Made by a program: the position numbers and the translations under genes. A stretch of 64,000 nt of DNA. Source: an uncultured Capnocytophaga sp. GTDB lineage: Bacteria; Bacteroidota; Bacteroidia; Flavobacteriales; Flavobacteriaceae. Below, one piece after another: positions 54,802 to 62,972 of the stretch (positions are counted from its first letter, which is position 1; each line of letters begins with the position of its first letter). Under the pieces are notes generated by a model. It did no database searches, had not been told where the DNA came from, and saw nothing but the letters and a program-made list of their open reading frames with translations. The DNA lies in assembly GCF_938029845.1 (NCBI RefSeq), contig NZ_CALHGG010000027.1, forward strand, positions 1 through 64,000, read 5' to 3'.

Positions 54802-57287
54802 TTATTTCCTATTTTCTTATCGTACTTCACATAGAGGAAGGAAGCGATCATAAGCAATACTCCAAGTACGACCAATACCACCACCCTAGAAATAGTACTT
54901 AGGTGAGCGATGTCGTAGAAAAAGAGCTTGACAAGAGTAAAGAGAATCAAAGAGATACTAGCTATTCGCATATAGCTTTTGCCCTGATGTATTCCCTTCA
55001 CAAGCATGAATACGCCATAAGACACCCATAAGATGCTCAGACCCAATTTGTAATTGGAAGTAGCTCCTAAAAGCTCTGTCCAGTGTAGCCACTCGCTACT
55101 TACGACCCATAGGACAACTCCATAAAGCACCAAATCACGTACCTTTTTGTTTTTAAAGTTGATAGCTTCTGCATCGAGCAACTTGTACGTTTGCCATAAC
55201 AACAGAGCAAAAGCGGATAGTGCTATATAACGAATGGCAATATACATCATATTAGGCATATAGGTTAGGTATAAGCCCCTGAGTTCACTGAGCAAATACA
55301 ACCCTTGGGTCAACATGATAATTGCTATAACAAGATTGAATGCTAAGTTATTGAACAAGATTTTTTCCTTGCGAATATAGGGTGTATCTATCCATGTAAA
55401 GAGGGCAAAGTAAGTTACCGTATAGACAATGAGCCACATTTGCTTAAAGTAATGCAAACTATCATAGAGTTTCATTTCTGTATCCGCTTCTACTGCATAT
55501 TGGTTTATCCTTATTACCCAATAATTATATATCTCTATATAAAAAGTGGCATATAACACTATAAACAGGAGGACATTGATCACATAATCAAACGTTTCAG
55601 AGGCTTTTTCCCTATAACGGCTATTGACATAGGAGATACCCGCTACTATACCTACATAAAGCAATGAGTTAAGGAAGGTGGTATTGAGAAAAGCTGTTAC
55701 TTTCTCAGGAGTTGAGGCAACGAGTTCCTGCACTTCTAACCAATTGCTCCAAAGGCTAGAAGTTGCTAAAGGGAGGAGTATATAGGAAATCACCTCGTAC
55801 ATACGGATTTTTTGGCTACGTCCTACCCAGAAAAGACCACCTGCCTCCATTGTCCAGAAGAGAGTAATCCAAACCCCTTTAAAATAGATAGGTATGGCAA
55901 TGGTTATAAAAGATATAGCCAAGATGAGACTTAGGTACTTCAACTCCTTGGAAGCCCCCCTACTACGGGTATAGAAATACACCAAGAAGTGGAAGAGCGC
56001 ATTGGCCAAGGTGAATACGGTCAGATAATCACGTGTCTGAGCAAATACATTTTCAAAGGTAAAGGTTAGCCCAAATGAATAGAATAACAAGGTGTTAGAG
56101 AGCAAAATAAGTATATCCCCTATTGTAAAAGTATCCTTAGCCCATAACTTGCGTACAATGAATGCAAAATGGAAGATAAGGTAATAAATCAACAAGAAAG
56201 AGAAATAAAGTCCTTGGTTATCCTCGTATTTGAACACATGGAGGGTTAGGTAGAGTGCCCAAGTAAAGACAAAGGCAGAATGATAAAGCCAGCGCCATTG
56301 CTTATAAAAGGAAATGACCAATATACCCACATTGATAAAAGCTACATAGGAGAGGAGTACCCATACATGTCCGCCACCATTACTAAGCAAGAAAGGCACC
56401 GCATAGCCCCCTACCATACCAATGAGCGCAATAATTTGCTGGTTGTAGTTTAGGGCAAACCAAATAGTAGCGACTGTAACAAAGAACATCAGCGCGAAAG
56501 CCACCCCTATAGGGTACATTTGGTAAAAGTCATAAGCCACATAGGTTAGGAAATAGAATATCGCCATCGCTCCACTGACAAGTACCGCACTGAATTTTTC
56601 ATATTTAGGCTTGAGATAATAGCCTACCCCAAAGAGAGCTGCCCCCACGAGATAACCCAAGATGACACGCATAGTAGGGCTAATAAGATCGTGTTCAATA
56701 GAGTACTTCACTCCAATAAACACCCCTATGAGGATAATGGCAATCCCTATCTTGTTAAAGAGATTTCCTCCAATAAAGCGTTCCCAATCCTCTTTTTTAA
56801 TCAGTTTAGGCCACTCTATCACAGGTTCGTTTTTGTCCTTGGAAGCAGAAGCTTCCACCTTAGAAGGGGTAATAGGTGTCTCGATAGCTACCTTTTGAAT
56901 AGGTTTTTCTTCGTGGGCAACCTTTTCTGCTGCTACTTTTTCTTCTACTGGAGCAACTTTCTCTACAGAGATAGGTTTTTCCTCTACCTCCTTTTGGGGT
57001 GTCTCCTGCTCCACTTTTGGCACTTCGATTTTTTCTTCTTTGAGTATTTCCACCTTTTCTTCCTTTGGAATTTCTGTATTCTTATTTACAGGGGGGATTA
57101 CTTCTTCCTCTGTCACAGGTTGAAATACCTCTTTAGGTTTGGGCGCACTGCCCTTAGCTGGAGTAGGAGTTGTGAGCTGCTCCAACTGTCTCTGTATTAG
57201 TAAGACTTTTTGGGTGATATAAGATTGGTTGCGGAGAATACCGTCCAATTTCCCATCCAACAAAGCCCATTTATCCTCTGAACTCAT
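54792..57287 (-). CDS. DUF2339 family giant membrane protein
   Basis: 831 residues in two parts. The first 165 form a cytoplasmic region: a short coiled-coil-like start (LLIQRQLEQL), then a Lys/Glu/Pro/Val-rich low-complexity stretch with repeats such as EEKVAAEKVAHEEKP. From KKEDWERFIGGNLFNKIGIA (near 163) onward come about 24 hydrophobic helices packed closely to the C-terminus, the hallmark of DUF2339. Family function is unknown; a transport or envelope role is plausible only by topology. The -7 box TACATTTG at 57310-57317 is 23 bp from the ATG. It seems to be transcribed alone. Confidence 0.85.
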   Translation of the reverse strand: MSSEDKWALLDGKLDGILRNQSYITQKVLLIQRQLEQLTTPTPAKGSAPKPKEVFQPVTEEEVIPPVNKNTEIPKEEKVEILKEEKIEVPKVEQETPQKEVEEKPISVEKVAPVEEKVAAEKVAHEEKPIQKVAIETPITPSKVEASASKDKNEPVIEWPKLIKKEDWERFIGGNLFNKIGIAIILIGVFIGVKYSIEHDLISPTMRVILGYLVGAALFGVGYYLKPKYEKFSAVLVSGAMAIFYFLTYVAYDFYQMYPIGVAFALMFFVTVATIWFALNYNQQIIALIGMVGGYAVPFLLSNGGGHVWVLLSYVAFINVGILVISFYKQWRWLYHSAFVFTWALYLTLHVFKYEDNQGLYFSFLLIYYLIFHFAFIVRKLWAKDTFTIGDILILLSNTLLFYSFGLTFTFENVFAQTRDYLTVFTLANALFHFLVYFYTRSRGASKELKYLSLILAISFITIAIPIYFKGVWITLFWTMEAGGLFWVGRSQKIRMYEVISYILLPLATSSLWSNWLEVQELVASTPEKVTAFLNTTFLNSLLYVGIVAGISYVNSRYREKASETFDYVINVLLFIVLYATFYIEIYNYWVIRINQYAVEADTEMKLYDSLHYFKQMWLIVYTVTYFALFTWIDTPYIRKEKILFNNLAFNLVIAIIMLTQGLYLLSELRGLYLTYMPNMMYIAIRYIALSAFALLLWQTYKLLDAEAINFKNKKVRDLVLYGVVLWVVSSEWLHWTELLGATSNYKLGLSILWVSYGVFMLVKGIHQGKSYMRIASISLILFTLVKLFFYDIAHLSTISRVVVLVVLGVLLMIASFLYVKYDKKIGNNDK

Positions 57288-57309
57288 AATAATATGATTT
57301 TGCTAGGGA

Positions 57310-57317
57310 CAAATGTA
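57310..57317 (-). promoter_or_regulatory. Candidate -7 box of the DUF2339 gene
   Basis: TACATTTG on the minus strand, 23 bp from the ATG. It is just downstream of the 8-bp array that ends the WYL gene. Confidence 0.45.
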
Positions 57318-57333
57318 CAAAAAAAATTTCAAT

Positions 57334-57397
57334 TTGACAATTGGTCAATTTGCTAATCGTCTCATTGTCTAATTAGCTAATTGTCTAATCGGCTAAT
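57334..57397. repeat. Eight-copy 8-bp tandem array overlapping the WYL gene stop codon
   Basis: Units TTGACAAT, TGGTCAAT, TTGCTAAT, CGTCTCAT, TGTCTAAT, TAGCTAAT, TGTCTAAT and CGGCTAAT occupy exactly 64 bp. The AAT end is nearly constant and the front varies. The last unit contains the TAG stop of the WYL gene. Confidence 0.65.
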
Positions 57398-58289
57398 TAT
57401 ACTGTTTGTATCCTGCTTTAAGGCGTGCTTTAACCTGCTGGGCTAAGGAGGCGGGAGCGAGTACCTTTAGCGAATCACTAAAGGAGCAGAGCCGCATTAC
57501 CAAGTCGTAAGGAGCCTCCCCTTGGGGAAAAGCAAGGGTCAGTTGTACACGTATCTCTTTATCATCCTCAAAAACAATCTCTTGTGTGGGATGCAACTTG
57601 AGTGTTTTCACATATTGTCCTTGCTCATAGTTAAAAGAAAGGAGTATTTGTTGACGAGGGTCATTCTCAGCCATAGAGATCCCATAGAAATAGTTAAAGA
57701 ATGTCTCCATATCCAGTTTTGGGCGTTCCACCTCTACTTCTAATACCTTTAGGTTACTCATCCTATCGAAAGCAAAAGCCTTGAGTTTGAAAGACTGTTT
57801 GTCGTCCGTAGCGATAAGGTACCAACGTCCCTGGTATTCCTTTACTGCATAGGCTAGTGCCTCTCTTTCGGTGGTCTCCTCCGAGTAAAAAGCTTTGTAG
57901 TGGAAAGAGATCAAGAGGTCTTGGGTAATAGCTGTAAGAATAGGGTTGAGCATCTCCAAGCCCCTTTCGGGTTGGGGTTCCACAAGGAGGACATGCTGAT
58001 CTTTTGCCCTTCGGTAGGCTTCCATAAGCAGAAGGTGGTCTAAGAGGAGCTGTTGATCTGAAAGCGTTTCAGGGTCTATTCTCCATATTTTTTCCTTATT
58101 ATCAAAGATAATCTCTATACCAAAAGCATTTTCTATATCATTGAAGTCTCTTCTTATGGTTCTATCACTGTAGATTATACCCGCTTCCTTCAACTTCTCA
58201 CTGATTTTTTGTGCTGACAAGCCCTTTTTATTGGCTGTAAGCAAACTTACTATACGTACTAAACGTTCTATTTGGATTGTTTTTGCCAT
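57393..58289 (-). CDS. WYL domain transcriptional regulator
   Basis: 298 residues: an N-terminal winged helix-turn-helix of the DeoR type (LVRIVSLLTANKKGLSAQKI, then YSDRTIRRDFNDIENAFGI near residue 36), a central WYL domain (DLLISFHYKAFYSEE near 122, EYQGRWYLIATDDKQSFKLK near 148) and a C-terminal WCX-like extension. WYL domains are thought to sense small ligands, often nucleotides or nucleic acid fragments, and many sit in defence loci. It begins 11 bp after the metallophosphoesterase stop and is likely cotranscribed with it. Its targets may include the leftward cluster, but no operator is evident. Confidence 0.88.
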   Translation of the reverse strand: MAKTIQIERLVRIVSLLTANKKGLSAQKISEKLKEAGIIYSDRTIRRDFNDIENAFGIEIIFDNKEKIWRIDPETLSDQQLLLDHLLLMEAYRRAKDQHVLLVEPQPERGLEMLNPILTAITQDLLISFHYKAFYSEETTEREALAYAVKEYQGRWYLIATDDKQSFKLKAFAFDRMSNLKVLEVEVERPKLDMETFFNYFYGISMAENDPRQQILLSFNYEQGQYVKTLKLHPTQEIVFEDDKEIRVQLTLAFPQGEAPYDLVMRLCSFSDSLKVLAPASLAQQVKARLKAGYKQYN

Positions 58290-58300
58290 GTTTTTAGGGA

Positions 58301-59131
58301 TTAGGAGTTATTTTCACCATTTACTTCTATATACCGTCCCCACTCAAATCCTTCATTTTCTTCACGCATCACATAACCGAGTTGGTTGGTGGTCAGTATA
58401 GTCTTTCCAATCCTAAAATCAGGTTGGTTGAAGTGGTGATGCCCATAGATCCAATAGTCAATGGCACTCTTTTCAATAAAATCGGTAAGGCCAAGGACAA
58501 AGGCATCGTTCAGTACACTGCCCAAGTACGTTTGTGGGTAGTACTTAAGGGTGGGGACATAGTGGGTAGCCACTACAATATGCTCTATTTCACCTGCTTT
58601 TTTGGCTTGGGTGGCCTTTTTGACGGCTGTTTTGAGAAACTTAACTGCTGTTTTGTTGAAAGCGTTGAAGTCTGTCACTTGTAGGGAGTCTATTTCCTCT
58701 CCTTTTTCAGGGTTTTGCACGGTGATATAGTGGAAGTCACTCATACCATATTTGATTTTAGCGGCATTCTTCTTGCCGATATGGCTCCACATGGTACAGA
58801 GAATCAACTGGGTACGACCAATACGCTCGGTATAGTTGTCCACCAAAAAGAGATTACGGATTTCCTTCATTGGCTGCTCATAGCGGGTAGCGGCGTAGTG
58901 GTGAGTAAAGACATAGTACTCATGATTGCCTGGGATCCAGAACACTTTTTTGTAGCCCTTGCATAGGTCGGCTATCTCACTCTTATACATCACACGAGAG
59001 AGATTAACGAAAGGACACAAGTCACCTGCAATAATAAGGATATCGCCTACACGCTCTATGGCGTTGTTGTCAATCCAGCTGAGATTGTCTTGAAACTCAA
59101 GATGTAAATCGGAAAAATATTGTATTTTCAT
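58301..59131 (-). CDS. Calcineurin-like metallophosphoesterase
   Basis: 276 residues from the ATG at 59129-59131 (MKIQYFSDLHLEFQDNLSWI). The dimetal motifs are in order: DLH at residues 8-10 in YFSDLHLEF, GDLCP near 38 (GD), GNHEY near 67-71 (GNHE), HIVVATHYVP near 186 (GH/H region) and IYGHHHFNQP near 229 (GHxH). Such enzymes cleave phosphodiesters or phosphomonoesters, from nucleotides to cyclic nucleotides; the substrate is not predictable. Length is normal. It is the first gene of a two-gene unit with the WYL regulator. Confidence 0.88.
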   Translation of the reverse strand: MKIQYFSDLHLEFQDNLSWIDNNAIERVGDILIIAGDLCPFVNLSRVMYKSEIADLCKGYKKVFWIPGNHEYYVFTHHYAATRYEQPMKEIRNLFLVDNYTERIGRTQLILCTMWSHIGKKNAAKIKYGMSDFHYITVQNPEKGEEIDSLQVTDFNAFNKTAVKFLKTAVKKATQAKKAGEIEHIVVATHYVPTLKYYPQTYLGSVLNDAFVLGLTDFIEKSAIDYWIYGHHHFNQPDFRIGKTILTTNQLGYVMREENEGFEWGRYIEVNGENNS

Positions 59132-59190
59132 CAATAATGGTTAATAGTTAATGATGTTGAGCAACAATTAGAAAGCATTTTAACCTTATA

Positions 59191-59216
59191 AGACGCAATA
59201 AATTGCGTCTCTACAT
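59191..59216. repeat. MITE-like family, single palindrome
   Basis: A perfect AGACGCAATAAATTGCGTCT at 59191-59210 followed by CTACAT, and then GGTGGCTAAGACAA of the usual spacer. The second arm is absent. It separates the DUF262 genes from the metallophosphoesterase gene. Confidence 0.65.
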
Positions 59217-59266
59217 AGGTGGTGGCTAAGACAATTTCTAATAAAAGAAAGAAGTGATCTTATAAA

Positions 59267-61072
59267 TTATTCTTCTTGTTTATAAAAATCTAAAAGAGCT
59301 TCCATTTCTTTTTGATGTTGTTTAATTTCTTGTGTATTCCATTCATTTCCTAAAAATGTCTCAAACATCATAAGCCTCTTAAGACTTGTATTATTATAAA
59401 ATGATTCCTTTTTGTACTCAGGGTGCTCCTTGCCCGCTGAGGAATTCTCAGAGCTACTGATTAAACAAAGATTACCAAAGCAATGGAGTATTTTCTTTCG
59501 TTCTTCTTGTTGCTTTTCAGGAGTTAGACTTTGATCTACTATGATAGTAGAAATTTTATTCTGTGGCAATAAGTGCTCTTTAGAAGACAATTGTCTAAAA
59601 TAAAAACGACTAAAAGAGTCTTTTTTATCATTTTTCATTTTATTTATAAGTAAGCTTATTGTTTTTGGGCTAATTACTTTATCTACTCCCATCACATAGT
59701 CATAATAGACCTCCCAAAGCATATATTCAAAATAATAAAATATCTTAGTTGAAGCTAAATCAAAACACATCTTATCCAATGAAATACCTTTAATTTCCTT
59801 CTTTAATTCCTTCTTCAAAACACTATATAAGTCTTTCTTTTTTACATTTCCTTCTAATAATCTTAAGAGCCATTCCTTTTTGTCGTTAGAAACAGTCGCA
59901 TAATAGAACATCGTTTGTAACATTTCTATTTTTCTCTCTTCATCAGCAATTTCATTTGTTTCTATTTCTTCTTTATCAAATTCATATCCGCTTATCCTCC
60001 AATTGCTTTCCTTTTCATTTAATAATGGACTATTTTTAATAACATACTTGTCAAAATAGATTCTATATTTGAGTAAGGCAACAATAAAAGTTTTTGCATT
60101 TTTATAGTCTTTAAATGTCTCTAAAAGTTTTTTATCATCAAATGAAATCTCTTTATCAGGATTTATAAGATGATATATATAAAGTAAAAAAGTAGGAAAC
60201 TCTAATACAGAACGATAATCATACGTTTTGCTTTCTTCTCCCTGCTTAAATCCTTTAGGAAGTGTTTCTACACCCTTTTCTAAAAGTGCTGCTATTGTTT
60301 GAGACTGATTATTTTCATTACTCTCATCTTTTCCAAGTGAAGAAACAATATCATCAAAGGAGAGCTCCTCTTTCTCTAATAATTCTTTAGGAATCCCTTT
60401 ATTCCAAATATAGTCTCCCATAAAAGAACAAGCCTCCCACACTTGAGCAAAAACTTCTTTATGAGAATCATCTATTTGATTCATCAGTTGTGCTTTGAGT
60501 ATCTCGTGTTTCTCCAACTGCTCGCCACGATTGTTCATTATTTCAAAATAATGATTTAGCTCAGTCTCTTTGGGTAACTCTGTCCTAAAAATATAAGTTC
60601 GTTCAAAAAACTTCTTCCTAAATATTTCTTTATCCTTGTCAGTAGATAAAATGTCATTAAGAACACTTTCAATAATCTCAATACCTTGTTTTAAGTTTTG
60701 TGTTTTAGGAATTTGAGGTAAGCCTTTTGTAGCCTCAGAAAGCTCCCTAAAAAACTGGTCACACTCAGATCGTGCTTGAAATTTGAGATTAAAGGAAGTT
60801 TTTTTATCTAAAACAGCTTTGATAAGATTTAAGGTAGTATGGCGTTGTTGCCCATCTACAAGTTCATAGCTACCATCATTCCTCTTGAAAGTAACTAAAG
60901 TACCCAAATAATACCGTTCGTTCTCTCCTATACTATTAATATCCCTAATAAGACGCTCTATTTGAGGTTGTTCCCATTCGTAATTTCGTTGATAAATAGG
61001 GATAATGTAAGTATCATTACTTAAAACTTCTTTTATTGTTATAGCTTCTTTTATTTCTTTATTATTCTTCAT
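59267..61072 (-). CDS. GmrSD-like protein with DUF262 and DUF1524-type domains
   Basis: A 601-residue protein with the architecture of type IV (modification-dependent) restriction enzymes. The DUF262 (GmrS-like, ParB-like NTPase) domain shows IPIYQRNYEW at 24-33 and the hallmark DGQQR at 73-77. The C-terminal part carries an HNH-like DUF1524 signature, KEHLLPQ near 503 followed by FGNLCLISSSENSSAGKEH near 535, with the usual EH-PQ and N residues. So both halves of GmrSD lie in one chain. It lies 4 bp downstream of a second DUF262 gene and must be cotranscribed. Composition is AT-rich compared with housekeeping genes. Expected role: cleavage of modified phage DNA. Confidence 0.85.
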   Translation of the reverse strand: MKNNKEIKEAITIKEVLSNDTYIIPIYQRNYEWEQPQIERLIRDINSIGENERYYLGTLVTFKRNDGSYELVDGQQRHTTLNLIKAVLDKKTSFNLKFQARSECDQFFRELSEATKGLPQIPKTQNLKQGIEIIESVLNDILSTDKDKEIFRKKFFERTYIFRTELPKETELNHYFEIMNNRGEQLEKHEILKAQLMNQIDDSHKEVFAQVWEACSFMGDYIWNKGIPKELLEKEELSFDDIVSSLGKDESNENNQSQTIAALLEKGVETLPKGFKQGEESKTYDYRSVLEFPTFLLYIYHLINPDKEISFDDKKLLETFKDYKNAKTFIVALLKYRIYFDKYVIKNSPLLNEKESNWRISGYEFDKEEIETNEIADEERKIEMLQTMFYYATVSNDKKEWLLRLLEGNVKKKDLYSVLKKELKKEIKGISLDKMCFDLASTKIFYYFEYMLWEVYYDYVMGVDKVISPKTISLLINKMKNDKKDSFSRFYFRQLSSKEHLLPQNKISTIIVDQSLTPEKQQEERKKILHCFGNLCLISSSENSSAGKEHPEYKKESFYNNTSLKRLMMFETFLGNEWNTQEIKQHQKEMEALLDFYKQEE

Positions 61073-61076
61073 CGTT

Positions 61077-62384
61077 TTATAAATTAAAATAAATCAAAAC
61101 ACCTTCTTCTACTCCCTTTGCATAGCCTCTTTCATGAGGAATGTAGTTACAAAATAAATCTATTTTTAGTTCCTCAGGTGAATAACTATTAGGAATAGAC
61201 CTAAAGAAGCGAAGGGCTTGATCGTGCTTTAATATACTGTTTTCCGAGATTGCCTTTTTCTCCAATCTCAATAGATACACATTTTTATAAAATCCATCAT
61301 AATAAGCTTCTTCTAAAAAAGAAAGCCCAAATCTGTCTACAAAAAGTAAACAAATATTCTCAAAAAGGTTTCTTACCTTTATATCACCTACTCTTTCTGC
61401 CCCCCTATAGTTAAGACATCTTTTTTTATAGAATGCTATAAATTTATCATTTCTTTCAAACAGTTGTTTATTTAGTTCAATATAATAGAATACATAGTCA
61501 AAGAAATTTCTCCCATTGATAATACTCATTCCTATCTGAAATGGATAACTTTGGGCAATACCAAAGTTACGAAATAAAATTTCTTTTTGGGTATTCTCTA
61601 TGATACCCTCTAAAATCCTTAGAGAGAGTTCATAATTATATTCTACTCCCTTATAAAGACTTATACCCTTAAATTCATTTAGATCTGTTTTTGTAAATGA
61701 ATATTTATCCTCTCCTTTTATCCATTTCCGAATTCTATAGAGATGATTATTGAGAATATCAGGCAAAGGATTATCTTTATCAAGGAGATAATCTTCCCAT
61801 TTGATGACATATTGTTCTATTTCTTTATCTGTATACCCATCTTTATCCATTTCTCTTAGATGAAATGCTTTTAATAGATCATGTGGAGATAGTTCTTTCC
61901 CTCTTGAGTTTTGGGTGTCAAATAACTGAAAAGCTTCATCCTGACGATATACTGTGATCACTACAAATTCGCACTTATTTTCTAATTCATTTAAAAACTT
62001 TTCTTTATCTTTTTCTAATTTCTTTGCTCTAAACCATTGTTTGATTTGGTTATAATTATAGATGAGATTATTTTTAGAAATCTCATTGGTATATTCTTGA
62101 TTTTGAAGTAGCTTATCTTTTTTACCCAAATAATATAAGATAAGTGAAAGGGTCGTTAGGCGTTGTTGTCCATCTACAATATTATGAATACCTTCTTTAT
62201 CTTGATGGACAATAAGAGTTCCTACTCGGTAGGTTCTTTTGCCAATATAAATATTTTCATACAAGTCATCAAGTAGCTGAATAACATGAGATTTATGCCA
62301 CTTATAGGGACGTTGATAAGGAGGAATAACAAAAGTATTATAAAGCTCCTTTAGTATTTTTTCTTCTAACTGAGGTTGTTCCAT
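61077..62384 (-). CDS. DUF262 domain protein (GmrS-like), partner of the GmrSD-like protein
   Basis: 435 residues with a DUF262 domain: IPPYQRPYKW at 20-29 and DGQQR at 71-75, both diagnostic. A helical C-terminal region follows with FDTQNSRGKELSPHDLLKA near 160, the second conserved DUF262 block. I do not see the EH-PQ/N pattern of a DUF1524 nuclease, so it probably lacks its own nuclease. With the adjacent 601-residue gene (4-bp gap) it forms a two-protein system, like the paired DUF262 systems reported in some genomic islands. The -7 box TATATTTG at 62410-62417 is 26 bp upstream of its ATG. Confidence 0.8.
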   Translation of the reverse strand: MEQPQLEEKILKELYNTFVIPPYQRPYKWHKSHVIQLLDDLYENIYIGKRTYRVGTLIVHQDKEGIHNIVDGQQRLTTLSLILYYLGKKDKLLQNQEYTNEISKNNLIYNYNQIKQWFRAKKLEKDKEKFLNELENKCEFVVITVYRQDEAFQLFDTQNSRGKELSPHDLLKAFHLREMDKDGYTDKEIEQYVIKWEDYLLDKDNPLPDILNNHLYRIRKWIKGEDKYSFTKTDLNEFKGISLYKGVEYNYELSLRILEGIIENTQKEILFRNFGIAQSYPFQIGMSIINGRNFFDYVFYYIELNKQLFERNDKFIAFYKKRCLNYRGAERVGDIKVRNLFENICLLFVDRFGLSFLEEAYYDGFYKNVYLLRLEKKAISENSILKHDQALRFFRSIPNSYSPEELKIDLFCNYIPHERGYAKGVEEGVLIYFNL

Positions 62385-62409
62385 CTGCTTTTTGGTTTAA
62401 AATTCATGA

Positions 62410-62417
62410 CAAATATA
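62410..62417 (-). promoter_or_regulatory. Candidate -7 box of the DUF262 gene pair
   Basis: TATATTTG on the minus strand between the cREC gene stop and the DUF262 ATG, so the pair can be expressed independently of the cREC gene. Confidence 0.5.
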
Positions 62418-62434
62418 CGATTTTTAATCATAGA

Positions 62435-62743
62435 TTAACTAGTATAAACGTTATTTTTTAACTCAAAATTTCTAAAGTTATCCAATAATCGTTCTATATT
62501 TTCCTTACCTACAGGGTTTTGGCTATGTACTTGATAGTTGGGCAGGGGAAGCTGGTGCGCTAAGCAGTATTCCACTAAGTATTTAGCACAATCATAGCCC
62601 GATAGATCTTCCCCTAAGTCATGGTCAAAGGAAATAAAATCAGGTAGTCCCTTTCTCTCAAGATAGTCCACAAACTCCCTATAACTATATACACGATCAA
62701 AACCCTCAGGAGTAGGGCGCAAGTCATCTAAATACAATAGCAT
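62435..62743 (-). CDS. cREC-type (cyclic-phosphate processing receiver-like) protein
   Basis: A 102-residue single-domain protein with a receiver-like fold: MLLYLDDLRP at the start supplies the acidic pair, FISFDHDLGED near 37 the central Asp, and NYQVHSQNPVGKENIERLL near 79 the conserved Ser and Lys region. This matches the family named for predicted cyclic-phosphate processing receivers, which occur in conflict and RNA-repair contexts. There is no output or kinase domain. It lies 50 bp upstream of the DUF262 pair in the same direction and has its own -7 box TATCTTTG at 62777-62784. A link to the DUF262 system is plausible but unproven. Confidence 0.75.
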   Translation of the reverse strand: MLLYLDDLRPTPEGFDRVYSYREFVDYLERKGLPDFISFDHDLGEDLSGYDCAKYLVEYCLAHQLPLPNYQVHSQNPVGKENIERLLDNFRNFELKNNVYTS

Positions 62744-62776
62744 AATTATTAATGGTTAATTCTTCCTTCCACGCCG

Positions 62777-62784
62777 CAAAGATA
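62777..62784 (-). promoter_or_regulatory. Candidate -7 box of the cREC gene
   Basis: TATCTTTG on the minus strand, 34 bp from the ATG. Confidence 0.4.
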
Positions 62785-62942
62785 GACTTGCTGCTGGACA
62801 AACTGTGTTAGGGTAATTGTTAATTATTTATAATTAGTGGTTAGTGGTTAGCAGTTAGACCTATGAACAACTGATATTCAAGTTGTTGAAAAAAAGTAAT
62901 TAAAAATCAGTGGTTTTACTTTTTTTCTTGCTAAAAATTAGT

Positions 62943-62950
62943 TATATTTG
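62943..62950 (+). promoter_or_regulatory. Candidate -7 box of the glycogen synthase gene
   Basis: TATATTTG, 23 bp before the ATG at 62973. The upstream 60 bp are T-rich but without a clear TTTG at the right spacing. Confidence 0.5.
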
Positions 62951-62972
62951 CAGAGTGTTAGAACCATAATCA

